Shown: positions 34,555 to 42,563 of the stretch, piece by piece
How positions within the stretch are numbered: the stretch's first letter is position 1
How the letters are laid out: each line of letters begins with the position of its first letter
Source: Methanocella conradii HZ254
GTDB lineage: Archaea; Halobacteriota; Methanocellia; Methanocellales; Methanocellaceae
DNA length: 64,000 bases
NCBI RefSeq assembly: GCF_000251105.1
Contig: NC_017034.1
Span: forward strand, 1,736,001 to 1,800,000
Direction of reading: 5' to 3'
Program-made: the position numbers and the translations under genes
Notes under the pieces: model-generated
What the model was told of the DNA's origin: nothing
Databases searched by the model: none
The model's input: the letters and a program-made list of their open reading frames with translations, nothing else

Positions 34555-35541
34555 ATGCCCGAAGTTCTAGTTAGCATAAGAGGCCTTAAGACCAACTTCT
34601 ATACGTATGCGGGCGTGGTCAAGGCGCTTGACGGAATAGACCTCGATATATATAAAGGCGAGACCATCGGCCTTGTCGGAGAGACGGGTTGTGGTAAGTC
34701 CGTTACGGCATTATCCATCATTCGCCTCATACAGTGGCCGCCCGGCCGCATAGATGAGGGTAGCATCATATTTAATGGAAAGGACCTTTTGAAGCTGCCT
34801 GAGAAAGAGATGCGTAAAATAAGGGGCAACAAGATATCCATGATTTTCCAGGAGCCGATGAACTCCTTCAACCCGGTATTTACCATAGGCGACCAGATAG
34901 CAGAGGTCATCATGCTCCACCAGAAGATGGATAAGAAGAGCGCATGGAAAAAAGCGGTAGAGATGCTATCCTTTACCAGCATACCTGCGCCAGAGAGGGT
35001 AGCGAAAAGCTATCCACATGAGCTTTCAGGCGGTATGCTTCAGCGCGCGATGATATCTATGGCACTTGCCTGTCAGCCTCAACTGCTCATTGCTGACGAG
35101 CCGACCACCGCGCTTGACGTGACTATCGAGGCTCAAATCCTGGACCTGATGAAAAACCTCAAATCCAGGACCAATGCCTCGATACTAATGATAACTCATG
35201 ATTTGGGCATAATAGCGGAGATGTGCGACAGGGTGGGAGTAATGTATGGCGGCGTAATAGTGGAGCTCGCGGACGTGGTGGCGATATTCAAAAAGCCGCT
35301 CCACCCCTACACAAGTGGCCTCATAAACGCGATACCAAGCTTATCCGCCGAGCAAAAGCGCAGGCTTGAGACCATCCCCGGTAACGTGCCAAACCTGATT
35401 AACCCACCCACAGGTTGTAGATTTCACCCGCGGTGCAGTAAGGCTATGGACATATGTAAAAAGGAGAAGCCAGGCGTGTATGAGGTAGAAGATGGCCACT
35501 GTGTATCGTGTTTCCTTTATGCGGAGGAGCAGAAAAAATGA
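34555..35541 (+). CDS. ABC transporter ATPase, DppD family
   Basis: A 328-residue ATPase. Walker A GETGCGKSV near residue 41, Q-loop FQEPMNSFNPV near 97, signature LSGGMLQRA near 158, Walker B LLIADEPTTALD, and the C-terminal Cys motif CRFHPRCSKAMDIC near 292. It overlaps the following gene by 4 nt. Confidence 0.93.
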   Translation: MPEVLVSIRGLKTNFYTYAGVVKALDGIDLDIYKGETIGLVGETGCGKSVTALSIIRLIQWPPGRIDEGSIIFNGKDLLKLPEKEMRKIRGNKISMIFQEPMNSFNPVFTIGDQIAEVIMLHQKMDKKSAWKKAVEMLSFTSIPAPERVAKSYPHELSGGMLQRAMISMALACQPQLLIADEPTTALDVTIEAQILDLMKNLKSRTNASILMITHDLGIIAEMCDRVGVMYGGVIVELADVVAIFKKPLHPYTSGLINAIPSLSAEQKRRLETIPGNVPNLINPPTGCRFHPRCSKAMDICKKEKPGVYEVEDGHCVSCFLYAEEQKK

Positions 35542-36527
35542 CCGAGAACCTGATAGAGGTTAAAGGCCTTAAAAAATATTTCCCTATCAAAGGCGGCATA
35601 CTGGCGAGAACTGTCGAGTACGTGAAAGCCGTGGACGGGGTTGACATCAGCATTAAAAATGGCGAGACGCTTGGCCTGGTAGGTGAGAGCGGGTGCGGCA
35701 AGACGACAGTGGGGCGAACGATATTAAGGCTGATAGATGCGGATGATGGTAAGATAATCTTCGATGGCAAGGATATAACGAAATTAAATAGAAATGAGAT
35801 GCGTAGTATCCGCCCGAACATGCAGATAGTGTTTCAGGACCCTAATAGTTCGCTGGACCCAAGGATGCTCGTACGTGATATCATCGGCGAGCCGATGATC
35901 GTTAACGGCATGAAGAAGGGCGATGAGATGAACCGTAAGATTGGCAGGCTTCTGGAGGCCGTGGGCCTTAACGCCATCGACATGAACCGCTATCCTCACG
36001 AGTTTAGCGGTGGCCAGCGGCAGCGCATCTGCATAGCGAGGGCGCTTGCCCTGAACCCGAAGTTCATCGTCCTTGACGAGCCCACGTCGGCGCTAGACGT
36101 TTCCGTCCAGTCCCAGATCCTGAACATGCTGGAGGACCTGCAAAAAGAGTATAAGCTGACGTACCTTTTCATCTCGCATAACCTTATCGTGGTAAAGTAC
36201 TTGAGCGACCGCGTTGCAGTGATGTATCTGGGCAAGGTGGTGGAGATGGCGAGGACTGATGACCTGTTCGAGAATCCATTGCACCCGTATACACGGGCTT
36301 TGCTGTCAGCCATAGCTGTTCCCGATCCAGCCGTTAAGCGTCAGAGTAGAATCATCCTTGAGGGCGACGTCCCTACACCCATTAACCCGCCTAAAGGCTG
36401 TCGCTTCCATACGAGGTGCAGGCATAAGATGGATATATGCGAAAAGGTCGAGCCCGAGTTTAAGGATATAGGCGGCGAGCACTTCGTGGCATGCCACCTC
36501 ATGGATAAACACAAAGGATACGGCTAA
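35538..36527 (+). CDS. ABC transporter ATPase, DppF family
   Basis: A 329-residue ATPase. Walker A GESGCGKTT near residue 50, Q-loop VFQDPNSSLDPRM near 98, signature FSGGQRQRI near 157, Walker B FIVLDEPTSALD, and CRFHTRCRHKMDIC near 295. ATG 35538 overlaps the previous stop (ATGA). Its stop is followed within a few bases by the repeat array. Confidence 0.93.
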   Translation: MTENLIEVKGLKKYFPIKGGILARTVEYVKAVDGVDISIKNGETLGLVGESGCGKTTVGRTILRLIDADDGKIIFDGKDITKLNRNEMRSIRPNMQIVFQDPNSSLDPRMLVRDIIGEPMIVNGMKKGDEMNRKIGRLLEAVGLNAIDMNRYPHEFSGGQRQRICIARALALNPKFIVLDEPTSALDVSVQSQILNMLEDLQKEYKLTYLFISHNLIVVKYLSDRVAVMYLGKVVEMARTDDLFENPLHPYTRALLSAIAVPDPAVKRQSRIILEGDVPTPINPPKGCRFHTRCRHKMDICEKVEPEFKDIGGEHFVACHLMDKHKGYG

Positions 36528-36528
36528 T

Positions 36529-36940
36529 AATAACCACAAAGAGCACAAAGGACACAGAGGGTAAATTTAAACCACAGAGGTTCACAGAGGACACAGAGAT
36601 CATATTCACCACAGAGGTTCACAAAGGACACAGAGATCATATTCACCACAGAGGTTCACAAAGGACACAGAGATCATATTCACCACAGAGGTTCACAAAG
36701 GACACAGAGATCATATTCACCACAGAGGTTCACAAAGGACACAGAGATCATATTCACCACAGAGGTTCACAAAGGACACAGAGATCATATTCACCACAGA
36801 GGTTCACAAAGGACACAGAGATCATATTCACCACAGAGGTTCACAAAGGACACAGAGATCATATTCACCACAGAGGTTCACAAAGGACACAGAGATCATA
36901 TTCACCACAGAGGTTCACAAAGGACACAGAGGCTTTTTAT
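36529..36940. repeat. Tandem array of a 37-bp repeat
   Basis: Eight identical 37-bp units run from 36601 to 36896 (unit starts at 36601, 36638, 36675, 36712, 36749, 36786, 36823 and 36860), with partial or diverged units at both ends. The core reads ACCACAGAGGTTCACAAAGG. There are no spacers between units, so this is not CRISPR. The absence of mutations between units shows recent expansion. Confidence 0.95.
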
Positions 36941-36945
36941 TTCCT

Positions 36946-36963
36946 AGGGGGGCTTCGCCCCCT
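36946..36963. terminator. GC-rich hairpin, left
   Basis: AGGGGG and CCCCCT pair around a GCTTCG loop, close to the stop of the DppF-type gene. Possible 3'-end processing or transcription-stop structure; archaeal termination does not need hairpins, so the label is tentative. Confidence 0.35.
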
Positions 36964-37095
36964 GAGAGACCTTCCTTCTACCCATTATAAATGAGATTCT
37001 TTCTTATTGTGCGTCTTCCATTTTATACTAAATCCATTTATTATACTAAATAATTGTATATCAAATGATTAGCCTATTAAAGATTGAGGGGGTCT

Positions 37096-37120
37096 CCGAG
37101 GGGGGCTTCGCCCCCCTCGG
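37096..37120. terminator. GC-rich hairpin, right
   Basis: A perfect 10-bp stem (CCGAGGGGGG with CCCCCCTCGG) closes a CTTCG loop. It mirrors the hairpin at 36946-36963 and lies at the 3' side of the marker operon that ends at 37227. Confidence 0.4.
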
Positions 37121-37226
37121 AAATAAAAAGCCTCTGTGTCCTCTGTGAACCTCTGTGGTGAATATGATCTCTGTGTCCTTTGTGAACCTCTGTGGTTTAA
37201 ATTTACCCTCTATAGCCTCTGTGGTG

Positions 37227-38147
37227 TTATATGACGAAGCCAGTCTCGGATTTTGGCTTAATGCGCAACACGATGTAGCCCTTCATCCTCGACTTCGAGA
37301 GGCTGACAACCTCACGCATATAGACGCCCTCATCAAAGCGAACGTTAAGGATTGTATCCTTATACTCGTCATATGGGAGCTTAATTCTCGCGCCGTTAAG
37401 GTTAAGGGTGACAGGGGTGGGGGATATGCTATCCTGGATATCCGGAACCTGCTTCTCGATCTCTGCCTTTACGCGGGGCGGGCTAACGCTCAATGGGTCC
37501 TTATCAAACTCGGCCCTGCGCTCATCCAATACTTTACCAATGGCGGCCACTATGGCGTCCATGCGAGCGGTCTCATCCTTTTGCCTTAGACGGTGCATCA
37601 TACGGCCCAGGCCGCCCACGTAGGCTTCACAACCAGGAACCTCCGACGCCTCCATCATGGGGCCACCAGCTACTACGATCGGCACCTCAATATCCTGGAA
37701 CAGCTTCGTCTTCTCCCTGATACACTCCCTAAAGTTACCATATAAGAACAAGGCGGCATCGTGCTCGTTGATGAGGTCAACCTCCTTAGCGGTAAGCTGA
37801 GCCAGCCTCTTGCCAACGCCCCTTGCAAGGCCAATCATGTTAGTCTTAGAGCCGGAACGCCTCAAGTACTCTGCTATGTCGCATGCCAGGTGAGGCAGAT
37901 GCTGATATGCAAGTGTGGGAGTGACCACCGCGACCTCTGCGCCCGCGAGGGGTGCCTTTGTCAGCTTAGCCAGCAGTTCCCTGGCCTTAGCCTCTACAAC
38001 GGGGATATCGGCATTCGGGACCAGCACGACCATTATAACGTCAAGCTGCAAAACGTTCTTCTGAAGTATATAGCCGCCCAGGTCCTCCACTAATTCTTCG
38101 AACTCCTCGTGCTTGTAAAGGCCGCCCTGAAATATGAATGGCTCCAT
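37227..38147 (-). CDS. mmp7: Methanogenesis marker protein 7 (MCR activation complex)
   Basis: A 306-residue methanogen-specific protein. Assigned from its position as last gene of the marker run and its typical length. Visible: an N-terminal MEPFIFQGGLYKHEEF, a Cys in HLACDIAEYLRR near residue 89, NFRECIREKTKLF near 137 and PGCEAYVGGLGRM near 170, leaving three Cys. Mmp7 has been reported to co-purify with McrC, Mmp3, Mmp17 and component A2 in an ATP-driven complex that activates methyl-coenzyme M reductase and carries complex Fe-S clusters related to nitrogenase cofactor precursors. Its stop abuts the inverted repeat. Confidence 0.88.
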   Translation of the reverse strand: MEPFIFQGGLYKHEEFEELVEDLGGYILQKNVLQLDVIMVVLVPNADIPVVEAKARELLAKLTKAPLAGAEVAVVTPTLAYQHLPHLACDIAEYLRRSGSKTNMIGLARGVGKRLAQLTAKEVDLINEHDAALFLYGNFRECIREKTKLFQDIEVPIVVAGGPMMEASEVPGCEAYVGGLGRMMHRLRQKDETARMDAIVAAIGKVLDERRAEFDKDPLSVSPPRVKAEIEKQVPDIQDSISPTPVTLNLNGARIKLPYDEYKDTILNVRFDEGVYMREVVSLSKSRMKGYIVLRIKPKSETGFVI

Positions 38148-38149
38148 CG

Positions 38150-38749
38150 TTATGCCCCTATGCTACCCCTCAGTTTTTTACACATCTCCACCCATTCCGG
38201 CTTGATGGGGTCCTCGGAAGCGATGAAGGCCAGCGTGTGCTCGTCAATGTAATGCTTCCTGACCCTAAAGCCCTCTGGCGTGATCCGCAGCAGCGCGTCT
38301 ATGACGTTCTTCTTTAGGTCCTCACGGGGGTCGTAGACGACTATGGACGAGATGTCGTCCATCTGCTTCGCGAAGTCGCCCTTTAGTGGCACTATGACCG
38401 CGGCCCGCTCGGTCTGGATGACGCTCTCGCGGCCATACTTTGCCCATAGCTTCCCCACGGCCTTAGAGGCGTATAGCTCCTCCCTTATTGAGACCAGCAG
38501 GCCCTCCTCAACGCTTGTGATGTCGGCCACGTCTCCAAGGGTGAGCTTAGCCAGGCCAGGCCTGAACAGCCCCACGATGATGAATACCGGGGCTTTTGGG
38601 TCGATGTAGACCTTCAGCCGTCCGATGGCCCTAACCAGGTTAAGGTCGGACAGGATATCAGAGATGACCTCGCGGTATTTTGCCGCCCCTTCCCTGTCCT
38701 CGGATTCGACGGTGAATACTTCCAGGGGTTCCATGGCAAGGTCGCTCAT
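38150..38749 (-). CDS. mmp17: Methanogenesis marker protein 17
   Basis: A 199-residue methanogen-specific protein with no membrane segments. Recognised from order (between mmp15 and mmp7) and sequence such as SDILSDLNLVRAIGRLKVYIDPKAP near residue 32 (core LNLVRAIGRLKVYID) and IVPLKGDFAKQMDDI near 118. It contains one Cys near the C-terminus (EMCKKLRG). Reported as part of the MCR activation complex. Start ATG 38749 overlaps the mmp15 stop by 4 nt; an internal ATG six codons on is possible. Confidence 0.86.
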   Translation of the reverse strand: MSDLAMEPLEVFTVESEDREGAAKYREVISDILSDLNLVRAIGRLKVYIDPKAPVFIIVGLFRPGLAKLTLGDVADITSVEEGLLVSIREELYASKAVGKLWAKYGRESVIQTERAAVIVPLKGDFAKQMDDISSIVVYDPREDLKKNVIDALLRITPEGFRVRKHYIDEHTLAFIASEDPIKPEWVEMCKKLRGSIGA

Positions 38750-39987
38750 CTCTTCGAGTCCTCCCTGAGCCCGGACACTAGCAACGCGGCGCCGACCGCG
38801 CCAATGTATTGAGAGTATGGGGGCACGACAACGTCGACTTTCAGCAGGTCGCTCATTGCCTTCACCAGGCCGATGTTCAGCGACGTGCCGCCCACCATGA
38901 TAACGGGCATCCTGACCTCTATCTCCTGTAGCTGCTGCTCGAAGACCTGCTCTGCGACGCTATAGCAGGCGGCGGCTGCGACGTCTTCCCGCGACTTGCC
39001 CATCGAGAGCGAGTTAACCAGGCTTTGGGTGCCGAACACGATGCAATAGCTATTCATGACCACGTTCTTGTGGTTGCCCTTTAATGCCAGCTTGCCCAGG
39101 TCCGCTATGTCCACGCCCAGCCTGTTGGCCGACTGCTCCAGGAACCTGCCCGATGCGCCTGCGCAGATGCCGCCCATTGTGAAGCTGCCAGGGATGCCGT
39201 CCATGACGGAGATGGCCTTGTTATCCATGCCGCCTATGTCTATGACCGTGGCCGGGCCTTTTTGTTTCCCCGCAAGGTAGACCGCGCCTTTTGAGTTTAC
39301 TGTTAATTCTTCCTGTACGAGGTCGGCGCTATAGTGCTTTCCGATGAGGAAACGGCCATAGCCCGTGGTACCGAGGCCCTGAAGGTCCTCCTTCTTTACG
39401 CCGGCCATCTCAAGAGCTTTGCTGAAGGCGTCTTCGGCGCTCTTTATCACGTCTGTGGTCTTCACCCACCCTGTGCCGATTATCTCGTTGTCGCGCATTA
39501 CCACGGCCTTGGTGGTGCTTGACCCGGAGTCTATGCCCGCGGTAAGCCCGACCTGCTCCTCTCTGGCTAGCAGGCTCCTCCTCAGCGCCGTGGTGGATAG
39601 GGCCTCCAGCCTCGTGAGCAATGTCTCATGGGTCGTGCGCTCAGTAAAAGAGTAGCTGATGACAGGTATGTGGGCATGCTGCTGGATGTAGTTACGCACT
39701 GCATTCCTGACGATGGCGCCCTCAGCGCAGCGGAAGCATGTCGTGATGAACGCTGCATCTGCTTTAGTGTCCCCGGCCGCTATGCTCTTCGCCCTCGCTA
39801 TCATCAATCGCAGGTCAGGGCTGGCCACCTGCAGGCCGAACCCATCAGCGGCCTCCTTTATTCCGCCAATATCCACCTCCGGGTAAACGATTTGCGCGTT
39901 GACCTGGTCAGCGGCCTCCTCCACCTCCTTCTCAACTCCACTATACTCCGAGCCACATGAGAGGTGCGCTATCCTTATCCGCCTCAT
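38746..39987 (-). CDS. mmp15: Methanogenesis marker protein 15 (BadF/BcrA-type ATPase)
   Basis: A 413-residue protein of the BadF/HgdC activator family. ATP-binding core: GIDSGSSTTKAVVM near residue 151, DIGGMDNKAI near 253. Two Cys positions that hold the bridging [4Fe-4S] cluster in this family are GGICAGASGRFLEQ near 276 and NSYCIVFGTQSL near 316. The extra N-terminal 150 residues carry SCGSEYSG and CFRCAEG. Such ATPases drive electrons to low potential by ATP hydrolysis; a role in reductive activation fits the operon, but its exact partner is not shown here. Confidence 0.9.
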   Translation of the reverse strand: MRRIRIAHLSCGSEYSGVEKEVEEAADQVNAQIVYPEVDIGGIKEAADGFGLQVASPDLRLMIARAKSIAAGDTKADAAFITTCFRCAEGAIVRNAVRNYIQQHAHIPVISYSFTERTTHETLLTRLEALSTTALRRSLLAREEQVGLTAGIDSGSSTTKAVVMRDNEIIGTGWVKTTDVIKSAEDAFSKALEMAGVKKEDLQGLGTTGYGRFLIGKHYSADLVQEELTVNSKGAVYLAGKQKGPATVIDIGGMDNKAISVMDGIPGSFTMGGICAGASGRFLEQSANRLGVDIADLGKLALKGNHKNVVMNSYCIVFGTQSLVNSLSMGKSREDVAAAACYSVAEQVFEQQLQEIEVRMPVIMVGGTSLNIGLVKAMSDLLKVDVVVPPYSQYIGAVGAALLVSGLREDSKR

Positions 39988-40472
39988 CGCCTTACCTCCT
40001 GCTTCGGCTCGGGCGTAAGCTCCACACCGGCCTCGCTAACTTTTAGCTTATCCAAAAATTCCTTCACATATAAAACAAAATTCTTAGCCTCGTTCTCATT
40101 CTTCGGATACTTTAGCTCGAGAACGGGTATCCCTTTGTTCCTGATAACATACTTTAAAAGCTCGTTTGTACGGGCACAACCCATACAGCCAAACATGTAG
40201 TCTGCATCCTCCACGATGATGGCGGCCTCCGCCTGCTCAATAAGCGGATCCATGAGCGCCATCCGGCCCCGCACCCCGGACGGTATCTCTATGGCCGCGT
40301 ACTTCAAGCCTTTCTTGGCATCGTCGGGCGTCATGTTCAATGGCGGCGAATCCAGGCCAGGGTCCGTCACCTTTTTGCGTATCTCTTTCATGATGGCCAG
40401 AGGCTGGTGCCCAAACCTCTCCACAAGGTCTGAGAGTATCAGGCTATTAGCGGGGTATATGAATATTTTCAT
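39984..40472 (-). CDS. mmp5: Methanogenesis marker protein 5
   Basis: A 162-residue methanogen-specific protein. Seen: a start typical of the family (MKIFIYPANSLILSDLVERFGH), given in part as MKIFIYPANSLIL, then PSGVRGRMALMDP near residue 67, and ADYMFGCMGCARTNELLKYV near 95 with a CxxC pair. The CMGC motif could bind a metal cluster. It lies five bases after mmp6 and overlaps mmp15 by 4 nt. Confidence 0.87.
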   Translation of the reverse strand: MKIFIYPANSLILSDLVERFGHQPLAIMKEIRKKVTDPGLDSPPLNMTPDDAKKGLKYAAIEIPSGVRGRMALMDPLIEQAEAAIIVEDADYMFGCMGCARTNELLKYVIRNKGIPVLELKYPKNENEAKNFVLYVKEFLDKLKVSEAGVELTPEPKQEVRR

Positions 40473-40477
40473 GACCG

Positions 40478-40924
40478 TTATTCTCCTTTTATTTTTGCGG
40501 CTTCCTCTTCGATGATCTTCTTAAATATGTCCACTGGCAGGTTTTTTTCCTCTGGAAGGGCGACAGGCTTGCTGCCCCTCTCCACGAGCACGAGCCCCTT
40601 ACTTATATCGGGCAGGAGATCTATCTCGTTCTTTAGCTGGTGGAACCCCGGCCTGGGGCCTCCACCCCTATTCGCCCTACAGCGCCTTTCATCGCCAGGG
40701 GGGAAACCTCGCTCCTTCACGAATATCTTCGTAGGGTTAAGCTTCCTGACCTCGTTGACCACCTTGTCCACCTCTTCTCGCTTTCCGGTGACCATCAGGC
40801 CGTAGCACGTCTCCTTTATCGTGACGTCGCTCGAAACCTTATAGGCGCTGATCGCTATGTCAGAAGGAAGCTCGCTTTCGGCAATGACTACCATCTTGGT
40901 GATAATGTCTTCGGGCATCCTCAC
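40478..40924 (-). CDS. mmp6: Methanogenesis marker protein 6
   Basis: A 148-residue methanogen-specific protein. Features: VTIKETCYGLMVTGKREEVDKVVNEVR near residue 30 (core CYGLMVTGKREEV), KIFVKERGFPPGDERRCRANRGGGPRPGFHQL near 68 (core GFPPGDERRCRANRGGG). The Arg/Gly/Cys-rich central loop is diagnostic. It overlaps mmp3 by 4 nt. Confidence 0.88.
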   Translation of the reverse strand: MRMPEDIITKMVVIAESELPSDIAISAYKVSSDVTIKETCYGLMVTGKREEVDKVVNEVRKLNPTKIFVKERGFPPGDERRCRANRGGGPRPGFHQLKNEIDLLPDISKGLVLVERGSKPVALPEEKNLPVDIFKKIIEEEAAKIKGE

Positions 40925-42483
40925 ACCTCCTTGAAATAGACCATGTCCTTTTCCTTCAGCTTTTTAAGCTTCTCGACGTTAATCACGCGGCCCACAATGT
41001 TAGTTGCCGCATACTTCTCGCCCGTGGGCCCGAACTTGTCGTTATCGCTGAACCTGACGCCAATCATGCCCTCATGCTTCGATGCCATGTTCGTGAGGGC
41101 GATGTCGCCGCCCTTCACGATGGAGCCTTCCTTGGGCTTATTCTCAGGTATGAGGCTGCCCGTGGCCACGGGCTTACCCTTGAACAGCATGGTCTCCTCA
41201 TACTTGAAGAAGACGGGAAGCGCGCCTACCCGGTGCTCCTTAAGGCCGGAGGCCTTCCTGAAGTAGTCGCTCGTGTTCGGCGCAAGGTCATCGTATAGGT
41301 GAATCTCGATGAGGTTGCTCTGCGGGACTCCTGTTAGCTTGACATTGCCAGAGGATATTATCTCCATGGTCGTCCTCGGGGACTGGTCGACTATCACGGC
41401 GTCCTTGCCCTGGTAGCCCGCCTTTTCATACTTCACGCCCGCAGCGTCCAGAATATTGCCCGCCTCCTCGAACCCGTAGCCCATCATGCTCAGCCGCTTC
41501 GGGATGGTCTTTATGGCTATTTTCTGGCCGGGCGAAACCATCTTTACTAGCTCCATTCCATGAATGACCCTTCCCACGATTGAGTGATAAACGTTAGATG
41601 TCATGTCCTGCTTTGATATGTAGATGCGTCCCCTTCCTTTGCCGCTCGTCCTCACGCTTATCGTCCCTTCGCTCCGGGCGGCCAGGTTCTCATATGGGCA
41701 GAGCTCGCCCAGCATCGTATCCGTGGAAATGAAGGAGCTGGTCACGAAGTCGACCTTAAAGAAGCCGTTCTTGACGGCCGCGTAGAAGTGCTCCGCGCCA
41801 TCCTTGGCCTTCGGCAGGAGCTCCACCTCGGCCTGCGAGTATATCTCCATCCCATCCTCTAGCTTAGTAGAGGTATCGGTGGTCACTATCTTGCTGGCAA
41901 AAGACTCTAGCCTTATAACCGGCTCTATGCCAGTTATCACGTCGTCGTCGCCCAGGCTCGCAAGCACGTTGCGCCCCGACACCACCCTGCCCAGCACGCC
42001 ACCACCCTTTACGCCATAGTCCGATGAGTGGCTAGCCTTTGATAGGATAAGATAAGTGTTCCTGGCATCGTAGCCTCCGGTGCCAAAGCTCACCTCCCAG
42101 CGGGCGTACTCGTGCTCACCTTTTCCCACCTCTATGCCGGACGGGATGGGGCCAAACGCTATTGCCTGCGCCGTCGTCCACCTTGCCTTACAGCCCACGA
42201 GGCGGCCATAATTTTCTATCCATATGCGCTTTGCCGCCTCCGCTGCAAGCTCTATCTTAAATTCTCCCTTAGAGGTTAGGACCCGAAACTCGGTGGCCAC
42301 TTCCCTCCGCTTCTCCTCCCTGCCGGACACTATTCCTATAACAGTGTCCGGCTGGTGCTGGTAGCCCGCGGCGGCCAGCGCGTCAGAGATGGCCGACCCG
42401 TAGGGCAGCGTGACCTTTTTCTCGTTTATTTGGACCGTTATCGGCCTGCTTGAGTTATCCAAAGCCCTCACTCTACCGCTCAA
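40921..42483 (-). CDS. mmp3: Methanogenesis marker protein 3 (cyclophilin-like domains)
   Basis: A 520-residue protein, largest of the marker run. An N-terminal ubiquitin-like segment (ITVQINEKKVTLPYGSAISDALA) is followed by beta-rich regions; the C-terminal part has cyclophilin-like stretches (TGSLIPENKPKEGSIVKGG and GMIGVRFSDNDKFGPTGEKY near 455-490, given in part). Mmp3 belongs to the purified MCR activation complex. The annotated start is TTG 42483; GTG 42471 is an alternative. No gene lies between it and component A2 80 nt upstream. Confidence 0.88.
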   Translation of the reverse strand: MSGRVRALDNSSRPITVQINEKKVTLPYGSAISDALAAAGYQHQPDTVIGIVSGREEKRREVATEFRVLTSKGEFKIELAAEAAKRIWIENYGRLVGCKARWTTAQAIAFGPIPSGIEVGKGEHEYARWEVSFGTGGYDARNTYLILSKASHSSDYGVKGGGVLGRVVSGRNVLASLGDDDVITGIEPVIRLESFASKIVTTDTSTKLEDGMEIYSQAEVELLPKAKDGAEHFYAAVKNGFFKVDFVTSSFISTDTMLGELCPYENLAARSEGTISVRTSGKGRGRIYISKQDMTSNVYHSIVGRVIHGMELVKMVSPGQKIAIKTIPKRLSMMGYGFEEAGNILDAAGVKYEKAGYQGKDAVIVDQSPRTTMEIISSGNVKLTGVPQSNLIEIHLYDDLAPNTSDYFRKASGLKEHRVGALPVFFKYEETMLFKGKPVATGSLIPENKPKEGSIVKGGDIALTNMASKHEGMIGVRFSDNDKFGPTGEKYAATNIVGRVINVEKLKKLKEKDMVYFKEV

Positions 42484-42563
42484 ATCTTTTTTTCACTTAT
42501 ACCTAATATACTTTCCATACATCACTAAGATAAAAGAAACGCATTTGCTTTAGCCTTATAAAT

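Larger units (their letters stand above)
36529..37226. repeat. Large inverted repeat between convergent genes
   Basis: The left arm is the tandem array, and the right arm at 37123-37226 holds about two units in the opposite direction, including the matching pair GGGTAAATTTAAACCACAG (36559-36577) and its complement near 37190-37211. Between them lie two GC-rich hairpins and an A/T-rich centre (about 36975-37085). The genes on both sides end here, so transcripts from either side read into one arm. Confidence 0.85.

Noticed and set aside
36529..36940. CRISPR array
   Set aside because: Repeat units follow each other with no unique spacers, and no cas genes are present; it is a plain tandem repeat.
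37096..37120. Intrinsic bacterial-type terminator from a transferred element
   Set aside because: No T-run follows directly, and it is part of a native inverted repeat family also seen, without such hairpins, at 62802-63006.
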